Of a stretch of DNA of 64,000 nucleotides, positions 41,801 through 53,800 are shown piece after piece. The notes under the pieces were generated by a model. That model was not told where the DNA came from. It searched no databases and was given only the letters and a program-made list of their open reading frames with translations. Made by a program: the position numbers and the translations under genes. Each line of letters opens with the position of its first letter. Within the stretch, counting starts at the first letter, position 1. Source of the stretch: Acanthamoeba lenticulata (Eukaryota > Discosea > Longamoebia > Acanthamoebidae); the NCBI GenBank assembly GCA_002179805.1, contig NAVB01000318.1, forward strand, positions 1-64,000. Reading direction: 5' to 3'.

Positions 41801-44800
41801 TGCTGCCGCCGCAGTCGTACTGCGAGCCCAGGGCGAGACACATGTCGGCGGCGAAGACCACGCTGGCCGACTGGACCACCGTCCACGAGCCCGAGCTCTG
41901 CGTCTCGCGGTTGAACTTGGCCGTCGCATTGGGGGCCACCGTGAGGATGCCCTCGTTGGACAGGACGGCCGTGAAGGCCGCGCGGCAGTTGATGGTCACC
42001 GTGGCAAAGTTGACGAAGCTGGCCACGCCGCGGACCGACGCGCACACGCTCGTGTTGGTGGTTGTGATGGACGTAGACGAGTCCACGAGGCTGAGCCAGG
42101 TGCCGCTCGTGACGCTCTCGCTGCAGCTGGCCTCCACGCCGACAAGGAAGGTGCCGTTGTTGTGGCACGTCGAGCCGCCGATGAGCACGATGGTGCCCTC
42201 CTCCCACGTGACCGTGCCCGTGTTGACCAGGCTCGGCCCGCTGCACTGTTTGTCGCCCGAGCCGCTGATGAGGGTCGAGCCGCCCAACACGATCGTGCCG
42301 CTGCCGGCCAGCTGCGAGCCCTGCCAGCCGCACGAGCCGCCGATAGTGATCGTGCCGCCGCAGCTCACCTGGCCGCCGACGAGGGTCACGGTCGACGAGA
42401 CCACGGTGGTGAGCGTGCCATCGATGATGACCACGCCGCTGACCACCTCGATGTCGACCACGACGACCAGCTCGGCGCAGACGGCCACCGTCTGGGTGCC
42501 GCCGTTGAGCTGCAGCGAGGCGAAGCGGTAGGAAGTGCAGGCGGGCCACTGGACCGTGCAGTTGCCAGAGGTCTGGATCGGCGCGCAGGTGTCGCTCGTG
42601 CCGGCGCCTTGGCCAAAGGTCACGTTGGCCTGGTCGCGGATGACGACGCCGCCCACGCTCAGGTCGATCTGCGTGTTGATGACGACCACGACGACAGTCT
42701 GCTGGATGATGAGCGTGCCGGCACCGGTGATGGATACGCCCGTGGTGAAGGTGAAGTTGCCCGTGTTGAGCACCACGGTCGAACCTGTCGCCACTTGCAC
42801 AACGGCCGTAGAGCCGCTGCTGCCGCAGCCGCACACATGGCCGCCGCCGTTGAGCACCAGCGAGCCCGTGGTGACGGTGATGGTGCCCGTGCTGTTGACA
42901 AACGCGACGAAGACCACGTTCACGTTGACGCCGCCATTGACCACCAGGCTGCCGACGTTGATGAACACGCCGGTCTGCATGGTGACTGCGCTCGAGCACT
43001 GCCACGTTCCCACGTTGGTAATGCTGCCCGTGCCCGGAACGATGACGCCGCTGGTCCACTGGGCCGTGCCGTAGTTGATCAGCTGCGTGACTGTGAGGCT
43101 CACCGTGCCGTTGATGGTCGTCGTGCCGTGAAGCTCCAGCTGCGCGACAACGACAGTGCCGCTGCTCCAGATCAATTGTCCTGTGACGACCACGACGCCA
43201 GTGCCGCTGATGAGCGTGCCCGAGCCCGATAGGACGAGCTGGCCGCCGCAGGTGGTCTTGCCGTCGGCAACGAGAACACCGCCGATGACGACGATGCGGA
43301 CATTGATGACCACCTCGGCGCAGCTGCGCACGACCAGCTGGCCACCAGCAAGCTGAACTGTCGAGAGCGGGTAGGCGAAGCAGTCGACGAAGGAGATCAC
43401 CGACGAGTTGTAGACTTGCAGCGGTGACGTGAGGTTGGTGTTGGTCTGGCACGTCACGTTGGCGTTGTCCCGCACAACGATCGCGCCTCCCAGGCTGATG
43501 TCGGTGTAGGAGATGCCCACGACGACGGTCTGCTGGATGATGAGCGAGCCAGCGCCGGTGATGGACACGCCCGTGGTGAAGGTGAAGTTGCCTGTGTTGA
43601 GCACCACCGTGGCGCCTGTCGAGATCTGCACGACGGCCGTCGAGCCGCCGCTGCCGCAGCCGCACACGTGGCCGCCGCCGTTGAGCACCAGCGAGCCGTA
43701 GCTCACGATGACGGTGCCTGTGCTGTTTAGGAAGGCCTGGAAGGTGACCGTGCTCGTGCTTACGACCACCAGCACGCCCGCGTTGATGAACACGCCGGTC
43801 TGCATGGTCAGCTGGCCGCTGCACTGCCACGTGCCGTAGTTGACAATGGCGCCCGCGCCGGGGATGATGACGCCGCCGGTCCACTGGACCGTACCGTAGT
43901 TGATCAGCTGCGTGACTGTGAGGCTCACCGTGCCGTTGATTGTCGTCGTGCCGTGAAGCTCCAGCTGCGCGACAACGACAGTGCCGCTGCTCCAGGTCAA
44001 GGGGCCGGACACGACGATGACGCCGGTGCCACTGATGAGCGTGCCCGAGCCCGACAGGACGAGCTCACCATCGCAAGTGACCTTGCCGTCGATGACCAGG
44101 AGGCCGCCGATGATGACGATGCGCACGTTGATGACCACCTCGGCGCAGCTGCGCACGACCAGCTGGCCGCCGAAGAGCTGAACTGTGGAGAGCTGGTAGG
44201 CGAAGCAGTCGACGAAGGAGATCACCGACGAGTTGTAGACTTGCAGCGCCGATGTGAGGTTGGTGTTGGTCTGGCACGTCACGTTGGCGCTGTCGCGCAG
44301 AATGAAACTGCCGGCGAGGTCGATGTTGGTGTGGCTCATGACGACGACCACGGTGTTCTGCACGATCCACGAGCCCGAGCCGGTGATGGACACGCCCGAT
44401 GTGAAGACGAAGCTGCCCGAGTTGAGCACCACGGTCGAGCCTGTTGCCACTTGCACAACGGCCGTCGAGCCGCCGCTGCCGCAGCCGCACACATTGCCGC
44501 CACCATTGAGGACCAGCGAGCCCGAGCTCACGGTGATGGTGCCTGTGCTGTTGACAGATGCGAAGAACACGACATTCACGTTGGCGCCGCCATTGATCAC
44601 CAGGCTGCCGGAGTTGATGAACTTGCCGGTCTGCATGGTGACTGCGCTCGCCGCTGCCCATGTGCCGACGTTCTCCGCCAACGAGGCCGAGCCGTTGAGG
44701 AAGAACGGGCCGGTGGTCCACTGCACTGAGCCGGCGTTGATGAGGTGGCAATTGTCGAGGCTCACGGTGCCGTTGATGACTGCTGCGCCGTTGAACTGCG

Positions 44801-47800
44801 CCTGCGACACGGCCAGCGCGCCGCTGCTCCACGCGACGCTGCTCGTCGCGCTGGCCACAAGCAGACCGCTGCCGTTGACCAAAGTGCCGCTGCCGAGCAG
44901 CTGTACTGCGCTCTGGCCCGTGACCTTGCCGTTGAGGATAAGTTGGCCATTGGTGATGGCGAGCTTGGTCGTGACGGTCACGTCGGCACAGCCGAGCACC
45001 ACAACGCGGCCGCCCAAGAGCTCGAGGGTGGCCACCGAGTAGGTCGAGCACTCGGCAAAGGTCACCACGCCGCCGAGCACCTGGAGCGGCGCTGACGAGC
45101 CGATGTTCGTGGCCGCGTTGAAGTTGACCGTCGCGTTGTCGCGGACCACCATCCGGCTGCCGCTGCCATTCAGATCGAACTGCGTCTGCGCCGTGGTGAG
45201 TGTCGCGTTGGTGTCAACCACGAACGAGCCCGTGCCGCTGACCACTACGCCCGCGCTCAGGGACAGCGCGGCGCTCGACGTGAGCTGCACCGTAGCGCCG
45301 GCGGCGATGATCACATCCGACGTGCTGCCACAGCCGCACAGACGCCCGCCTGTGGTGAGGCTCAGCGTGATGCCACTCGACACGTGGATGGCGCTGCCTG
45401 AGGTGCCGTTGAGGACCGACGATGCCGTGAGGTTGGTCGCCACGGTGAACGTGCCCGCGTTGATTAGCGTGCCGCCAAGCAGAGAAAGCGGGGGCGACGC
45501 GCTGTAGCCGGCGACGAAGGAGCCCGTGTTGTTGATGACCGACCCGTTGAGCAGGCTCAGCTTGCCGCTGCCGGTCCAGGCGAGGTTGCCCTCGTTGGTG
45601 AAGCTCCACCAGGTGAGGCTCTTGTCCTGCGTGCCGTTGATCGTGGCCGAGCCGCGCGTCGCCAGCGCACCGGTGCCCTGGCTGGTCGGGCCGCCGAGTG
45701 AGCCGCTGGACCACACGAAGCTCGACGTGGCCTTGCTGACGAAGCGGCCCGGGCCTGTGAGGACGCCGGAGCCCTGGAGCACAAAGGTCGAGTTGACCTC
45801 GATCAGGTGCTGGTTGGTGAGGGTGCCGCCCGACACGACGAGCTCGTTGAGCTCCATGTGGGCTGTCGGAGAGACGAGCACAGAGACGCTGTTGTTCATG
45901 CGGACGGAGTTGAAACGGTAGACAAAGTCGGCCGGCGCGTCCTGCACGATGACCGTGCCGCCGAGCAGCACCAAGTTGCGCAGCACGCCGTCGGGGCAAG
46001 TGGCGTTGGGCCCGATGAGGAGCGTGCCGGCCACATGCGTGAAGGTCGCGTCAGAGTCGTTCTGCGCGCACGAGTACTGCACCGTGGCGCCGTTGTTGCC
46101 GAAGAAGCCGCCGCCGTCGACGATCAGGTCCTTGTCCACGTCCACCGTGCCGTTGACAAAGTCGAACGCAGCGTCAGGGCACACGTAGATGCGCCCGTGC
46201 AGCTCGGCCGAGCGCATGACGTGCAGCTGCGCGTGGCACACGTAGATGTAGCCTGTGGGTTCGTTGCGCAAGAACATGGCCGCGTTGAACTCGCCCGACG
46301 TCACAGACAGGGAACCCGCATTGCTGAACGTGCACGCTGACGAGTCGTTGGTGCGCATCGTGAGGGTCGGCGCGCCGGTGAAGAGGGCCGACGCGCTGAG
46401 GCTGTTCTCGAAACGACCGCCGTTGGCGCACGACAGGTCGCCGGCCGACCAGGTGGCGTTGCCCTCGTTGATCACACGACGCGCGTTGATGTTCTTGCCG
46501 CCGCTGCCGGTCAGGGTCAGCTTGCCTAGGGCCGCCGTTGTGCCAGTGCCGCTCATGAGGCCGGCGGTCCACCGAAGGTCGCCCTCGACGGTGAGCGACG
46601 CGTTGCCGGTGATCTCGCCGCCGCTGAAGGCGTAGTCGCCCGTGACAAGCAGGTCTGAGCTGAGGACCATCTGACCGCCCGTCTGGCTCACGCTGCCGTT
46701 GGCAAACACCGTGACGCCCTCCGTGGCGCGCTTCAGCAAAGGCGACGAGGTCGAGGGCAGAACGTTGATGCGGCCGCCTGCGCTGAGCGAGATGCCCTGC
46801 ACGTTGTAGACGTGGCCGTTGGCCGCAGAGAAGTTGAACACGCCGCCGCTGCCGACCTGGAGCTGCGTGTTGGCCAGCGTGAAGTTGGGCTGCGCGATGA
46901 TCACGCCGCCGGTCACGAGCACGCTGCCGCTGGTGGTGAGCACGGCTGCGATCGTCGTCACGCCGCCCACGACCTTGAAGGTGCCGGCGCTCTGCACGTC
47001 AGCCGTCGACTGGATGCTGAAGGTGCCGTTCAGAGCCACCTGCGCGCCGGCGGCGATGTCGATGGGGCCCTCGGAGAAGGTGCCGTCCTTGTTGAAGGAG
47101 ACCGAGCCGGCCGCTTGGCGCCAGCCCTGGCCGCCGACCCATGCGCTCGCGCCGATGGCGATGGCGCTCGAGGTCGAAGTGGCCACCACGTAGCCCTTGC
47201 TGACCAGGCTGCATTGGCCCGTGGTGACCGCGAGGGCCACGTTGGACGTGGCAGTGAAGCTGAGCGTAGTGCCGTTGGCCACTGTGAGCGTGCCGTTGGC
47301 GCCGCACTGAAGGTCGCCGGCGCTCCAGACGCCGACGCCACCGGCGATGGTGAGGGCACGCTGGCTGAGGGTCTTGTTGCTGGCGCCGCCAAGGGTGAGC
47401 GTGCCGTTGGAGATGGTCGATCCGGAGCCGCGCATGGTGCCGCCTGCAAAGAGCAGCGAGCGGGCCACCGTGAACGCGCCCGGTCCGTCGAGCACGCCCG
47501 ACCCAGTGAGGTTGTAGCACTGGCTCTGGGCCGTGGCGTTCAGCGTGAGCAGACCGCCCGTCTGGAGCACGCAGTCCGAGACCTGGAGGCACGGCGTGTC
47601 GGGCGCCGCGGCGCTGCCGCTGCCGACGGTGATGGCGCCGCCCTGGTGGACGATGGCCTGCACGCTGTACTGCCAAGTGATGTCGATGATGAAGTTGACG
47701 TTGCCGTTCTGCACGATGAGCGTGCCGACGGTGAAGACAAAACCGGAGCCGCAGTTGACCGTGCCGCCAATGATCTGCACGATGACGATCGACACCTGCG

Positions 47801-50800
47801 CGTAGAGGTTGACGACGCCCGTGGTGACGGTGAGGCTGCCGCCGCCCTGCACGATCGCCGTGCTGTTCATGGTGTAGGCGCCCACGCTGAGGTCGATGCG
47901 GGATCCCGTGGCGACCACCACCGTTCCGTAGAACAGGCCCGTGCTGTTGCTGGCAAAGAAGACCGTGCCGCCGTTCACCTGAAGCAAGCCGCCAATGGTA
48001 ACGTTGACCTGGATGGTGACGCTGATGTTGGCTGTCGGGGACACGAAGAAGTTGCCCTGGCTGAGCACATTGCACAGGGCTCCGCCGCTGTTGAGCAGGC
48101 CGAGGCTGGAGGAGGCGTTGACGGTCAACTTGGCCCAGGAAGAGCTGATCACGGCCGCGCCGGCGCTGCAGGAGATATTGCCAGAGCTCCAATAGCCCTC
48201 ATTGTTGTTGATGATCGTGCGGCCAGTCAAGGTCTTGGTCGTTCCGCTCAACACCAGCGTCCCGTTGGCCGTCGTCCAGCCCGCTCCGATCATCGAGCCG
48301 CCAGACCAGATCAGGACTCCTTGAACGGTGACGTAGCCCACGCCATCGAGCACGCCCGAGGTCTGCTGGTAGATGCCGATGACAACGAGCTGGCCGGAGA
48401 CGACGAGGCCGCCGCCGAGAAGCTGTGCCGAGCTCGTGACGTGCACCAGCGTGTCTTGCTGGACAAAGACTTGCGCGCCGGTCTGGATGACCGTGGCGTA
48501 GACGACAAAGTTGAAGTCGGGCGTGGCCATGGGCCCGAGGAACGCGACGATTCCGGTGCCGTTCACGTAGAGCGTGGCAGCGGTGACGCTTGACGGGCTG
48601 TTGAAGCTTAGCTTGCCGCCTGTGATCAGCACGAGGCCGGTATGGGTGTAGGTGGCGGCCGTGTCGACCGTGCCGGAGGTCACAAGCCATGTTCCGGCGC
48701 CGCCTTGCACCGTGGCGGAGGCGACGAGGGTGAAGTAGCCTGAGAGGCTCACCACGGCCGTGGCGCCAAGCTCGGTGATGCCGGTGAATGTGCCGCTGCG
48801 CGTGAAGGCCACAGTGCCGGCGTTGACCTGGAAGAGGCTGCCGATCTGCACCACGGCCTCGATGGTCACCGTGATGCTGACCGTGGGTGGCGCGAGCGTG
48901 AAGCCGCCCAAGTTGTTCAGGCTGCAAGCGAGGCCGGCCGCCTGGATGAGCGCCACGTTGGTGGTCGAGTTGACCGTCAGCTGTGCCCCGACGCTGATCT
49001 GGATCACTGCGCTGCTGCTGCACGAGATGGAGCCCGCCGTCCAGAAGCCAACACCGACGTTGACGAGGGTCCGCTGGCTGAGTGTCTTGACCGATCCGCT
49101 AAGCACGAGAACGCCGTAGATGACGGTGGAGCCGGTGCCCATCTGCGTGCCGTTGAGCCAAGAGAAGGTGCCGTTGACGCTGACCAGGCCGCGGCCGTCC
49201 AGTGTGCCCGTGCTGAGGGTCATGTCTCGCTCGACCGCCAAGGAGCCGACGACGTTGCAAGTGCCGCCCGTCACGATCACGTTTGTGTAGACGTTGACCG
49301 AACCGGTGACGGTGATTCGCCCAGACTGGGCGAGCTGGACGGCGCAGACAAAGTAGATGAACGTCGCCGCGTCGTCGAACGTGGCCACGCCCGAAGCGGA
49401 GACATCCAGGATGGCGTTGGACAGCGAGAAGCCCAAGCTGCAGATCAGCGTGCCGCCGCTGACTGTGAGTGTGCCGGCGAAGGAGAAGGTGCCCTGCACC
49501 GTGACGGTGCCGCTGACGACGACGAGGGTGCCGAAGCCGGTGACCGCCGAAGAAGTGACAAAGGTGTAGGTGCCGATGGCCAGCTGGACGACCGAGCCGG
49601 AGCCGAGCAGCGCCACATTGTCCGAGAAGCTGCCGCCACCAGTGCTAAAGTACAGGCGCGTGCTGGGGCCCACCAGGACTTGCGTGTTGATAACCACGCT
49701 CACCGTGAAAGTGATGGTAGCTGGGGCATAGAAGTCGACCACGCCGTTGTTGGTGAAGACGCACTGCTGGCCCTGCGCAGCATCCAGCAGCCAGCGGTCG
49801 CCCGTGCCGTTGACCAGCAGGGTCGAGTTGGCGCCCACGCTCAGCTGGCCGCCGTTGGAGCACGTGATGTTGCCGCTGTCCCACACCGAGACACCGGCTG
49901 TCGCCGGGCCGATGATCGAGATGGCCACGTTGCTCACGCTCTTGCTGCCGCTGCCCGTCACGTTGAGGGCGCCGGTCACGATCTGACCCGTGCCGGAGAT
50001 CTGGCCTTGAGAAAAGACCAGCAGCACCACGGTGACCTGCAGGCTCGACGAGCCCTGCATGACCAGCGATCCGCCTTGCAGGTTGAAGATCACGGTCACG
50101 ACGAGCGTCACTTGCACGTTGATCACGCCGCCGGCCTGCACGATCGACGGAATCGTCGCGCCGGTGGCACCTTGGCTGGGCAGGAAGAACACGTTGCCGC
50201 CGTTGACCGCAAGCACGAAGTTGGCCACTGGGAAGGAGCCCGTCGCGTAGAAGGTCACCGCCGCCGAGCCCAGCACTACGATCTGGCCGCCCACCATGGC
50301 CACCTGGCCGGAGATGAACACTGTCGTGTAGATGCGGATGGTGCCCGCGCCGTAGATGATCACCGCGGTGCCCAAGTTGTAGGTGCCTGTCGTGAGGTCG
50401 ATGAAGGCGCCCACGCGCACGTCGACGATGCCCGATCCGGTGAAGTCGCCCGAGCCCACGAACACGATCACGCCCACGACCACGGTCAGGTTGCCGCTGT
50501 GCGTCACCTTGGCCGGCACGGTGAGACTCGAGCCGCCCGTCTTGACCCACGTGCCGTCGATGTTGATGGCCGACTGCGAGCCGCTGGTCATGAACTGGCC
50601 GTCCCCAGCCACGACCCACGTGCCGCCGACGACGACGTAGATGGTGACCGAGTTGGCCAGCGAGATGTTGCCGTTGAGCCACTGGATGGTGCCGCCAAAG
50701 GAGACCACGCGCGTGTCGATGTAGACCACCGTCGTGCAGTCGATGACGCCGTCGCCGCGGATGAAGGTCGTGCCGGAGCCCATCATAATGCCGCCGTACC

Positions 50801-53800
50801 AGTAGAAATTGACCGTCACGTAGAGGTCGCGGTCGCCCGTGAGCGTGCCGGACACAAAGTACAAGACGTAGATGTTGTTGCTGCTCGATCCCACGGTGAA
50901 CACGCCACCGTTGATCCGGATGGTGATGATGACCGTCACCGACCCGTCCATGAGCCATACCGACCCGCCCACGTTGACAACGATCTCGTTGATCTGATAG
51001 CCTGCTGAGCCAGAGGTCGTTGGCGTAGAGCCAAAGGTGACTTGCGTGTTGACAATGAGGACCGTGGAGCCAATGAGCTGCGCCGGGTCGACAAAGTTGA
51101 TGACGCCGCTGTCGCATACGACCTGGCCGCCGGCGGAGAAGTTGAACGTCGCGCCGATGGTGGCCGACCCGTTGGCGAAGCGCACGAGGCCGGAGCCCGT
51201 GAACACGACGGTGGCCGAGAACGAGTAGAAGGCGTCGATGAAGTGGACCGCCGTGCCCGAAGAGACGACAAAGCCGCCCGTCATGGTGCCCGAACCGTGG
51301 AGGATGATCACGCCCAGGTTGATGATCACCTGTCCGCCGTCGTTGTTGAACACGGGCCAGATGTGGAGGTCGCCTGGCGTGTTCTTGATCAGCGTGCCCG
51401 AGCAGCCCACGGTGCCACCGCCGGTGCCGGTGGTGAAGGCGTAGGACGAGGAGCCGCTGATGACGAGCTGGCCGCCGACGCCGATGGTGAAGGTGCCGCC
51501 GTTGGACAGCTGGATGTTGCCGGCCTGCCAGTCGACGTTGCCGTACATGAAGACAACGCGAACGTCGATGAACTTGGTCGAGGAGCCGGAAATGACGACC
51601 GGGCCCTGGAAGACGGTGCGGCCAAAGTCGGCAAAGATCGTGTTGGTCCACACGACGGTGCCGAAGACCGTGATCTGGCCGAGGCCGCTGACGGTGCCGC
51701 CGCTGAAGGTGGCGCCGCCCTGCACCACGACGGAGCCCTCGTTCACCGCGAAAGTGCCGCCGAGGATGCTGATGGACACGTTGATCCTGAGGGAGCCGTA
51801 GATCAGGACCGAGCCGCCGTACTGTGTGACCACATCCAGATTGTAGGAGCCCGAGGCAAAGTTGACCACGCCTGCCGTGAGGTTGAGGATGGAGACCGAC
51901 ACGCCGTTGCTGAAGGAGACCGAGCCGCCGTTGTTGATGAAACCCGCGGTGCCCTGGTAGGAGCCGCGGAAGTCGATTGTGCCGCCCTGGTTGACATAGG
52001 CGCCCGAGCCGGAGAGGACGGCCGACGGGTCGATGTAATAGCTGCCCTCAGTGAACTGGAAGCCGGACGACGGCCCCGTGATGATCGTGCCGCCGATCGT
52101 TCCGCCGCCGTGCAGGTAGGTGATACCGTTGCTGGCGTCGAAGACGCCCTGGTTGTAGAGGTAGACGTACACGTTGAGGGTGATGTTGGTCTGCCCGGGC
52201 AGGCCGACGTTCACGCCGCCCTGCACGATGAACAACGAATTGGCGCCGGTGCCGTAGATGTTGGCCACCGGCTGGGCGACGACGAAGGAGCCGCCGTAGC
52301 CGACCGTGAACGTGCCGCCCGCATCCAAGTGCAGGTCGCCGCCGGTCCACACGGCGTTGCCGCCCGCGGCGATGACGATGTCCGAACCGTTGAGGGTCTT
52401 GGATGCGTTGCCAGCGAGGTTGAGCTGTCCGCCAACGGTGAGTGTGATGCCCGAGATGACGCCGCCGGTCCAGGTCGTGTTGCTCGTGAATGTCGTGGTC
52501 AGGTTGCCGCCGCCCTGAAGGCTGCCGCTCTCGAGGTGCAGCCGGCCAGCGATCAGCAGTTCGCCGTCGACAATGAGCGTGCCACCCCGCAGCCAGAGGT
52601 CGCCCTAGAGTGGATGATCCGACTGTTAAAATCGTACAGTGGAAGTAAGCAGAGAAGGGAGAGTGACGAGGAGACGTACGTCAACGAGGACGCTGCCCTT
52701 GATCCAGAGGAGACCGCTGCGCAGGTCAACGTTGGCCAGGTGGTACTGGAAGTAGGTCAAGGGCTGTGTGACGACCACTTGGGCGCCGTCGATCACGATC
52801 GGCGTCGAGGCCAGGACCACCTCGGCAGGCGGGACCACCTCGATCGTGCCGGCGTTGAAGACGACGGAACCATTGGCGGTCATCGAGACCGACGCGCCGA
52901 ACTGTGCCGTCAGGCCAGCGAAGGTGACGTTGCCCTTGCCCTTTAGCATGGTGCCGACACCCATCGTGTAGGTGCCGCTAGTGAAGCGCAGGTTGCCCTC
53001 GGTGGCGAACATGCCATTGCTGGTGCCGCCGCCGCCGTTCACGTCGAGCACCGCGCCGGCGGTCACGTTGACGGAGCCGCCCTTGTTGTTGAGACTCGTG
53101 CCGGCTTGGATGGACGTCGAGCCCGACGCGCCGTCGCAGGCGGAGAGGGCCCGGCCAACGTCGATCGAGTCCTCGAAGTTGTAGTAGGCCATGAGCCCGT
53201 TGGTGGGGCCCAGTGCCGAGGGGTCGGCCAGGCTCGCCACCTCGGTCGGCGTGAGTGCGCGGGCGAAGAGGCGGACCTCGTCGACGGAGCCGTTCAGGCA
53301 GGCCTCGTTACGGGTCACCGAGCAGCCGAGGCGCAGGGGCGCGCCAGCAACCAGCAACCTCGAGCCAACAGGCCAGGTGGACTTGCTCCGGACAGTGCCG
53401 TTGACGTAGAGCGCGCTCAGGCCGGCGTTGCCGTCAAAAGCCATGGCGTAGTGCGTCCATTGATCCATCGCGCCGGGGCTGAGGACCGTCAGGCACGGGC
53501 CGGTGGTGTAGCTGGTGCATTGGCCGGTGCCGGCGTAGAACCCGAGCGAGGACTGGTTGACCAGGCGTACTTCAAAGGCCGCGCTGAGGCCCGCGCCCAG
53601 GCCGACTATCTGCGCGCCACTGGGCGAGTTGCCGGCCACGTTGGCCCAGAAGGACAGCGTCATCGCCTGGCTCAAGCCGTTGTAGTTGACGTAGCCGTCG
53701 GCATTGACCGCAGAACCCGAGTTGCCACCGTTGACGGCGAGCGCTTTACCCTTGACGCCCGCAGGCGTGGTAGTGGCCGAGCCGAGGACTGAGCCGGAGA

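Noticed and set aside
41637..43232. Plus-strand open frame of 531 codons opposite the giant adhesin, and others like it (39987-40841, 46812-48593, 49680-51008, 51042-52946)
   Set aside because: They are antisense shadows: the Val/Gly/Thr/Ser-rich sense codons contain few bases that produce stops on the other strand. Their translations are Ala/Arg/Asp/His-rich with no domain.
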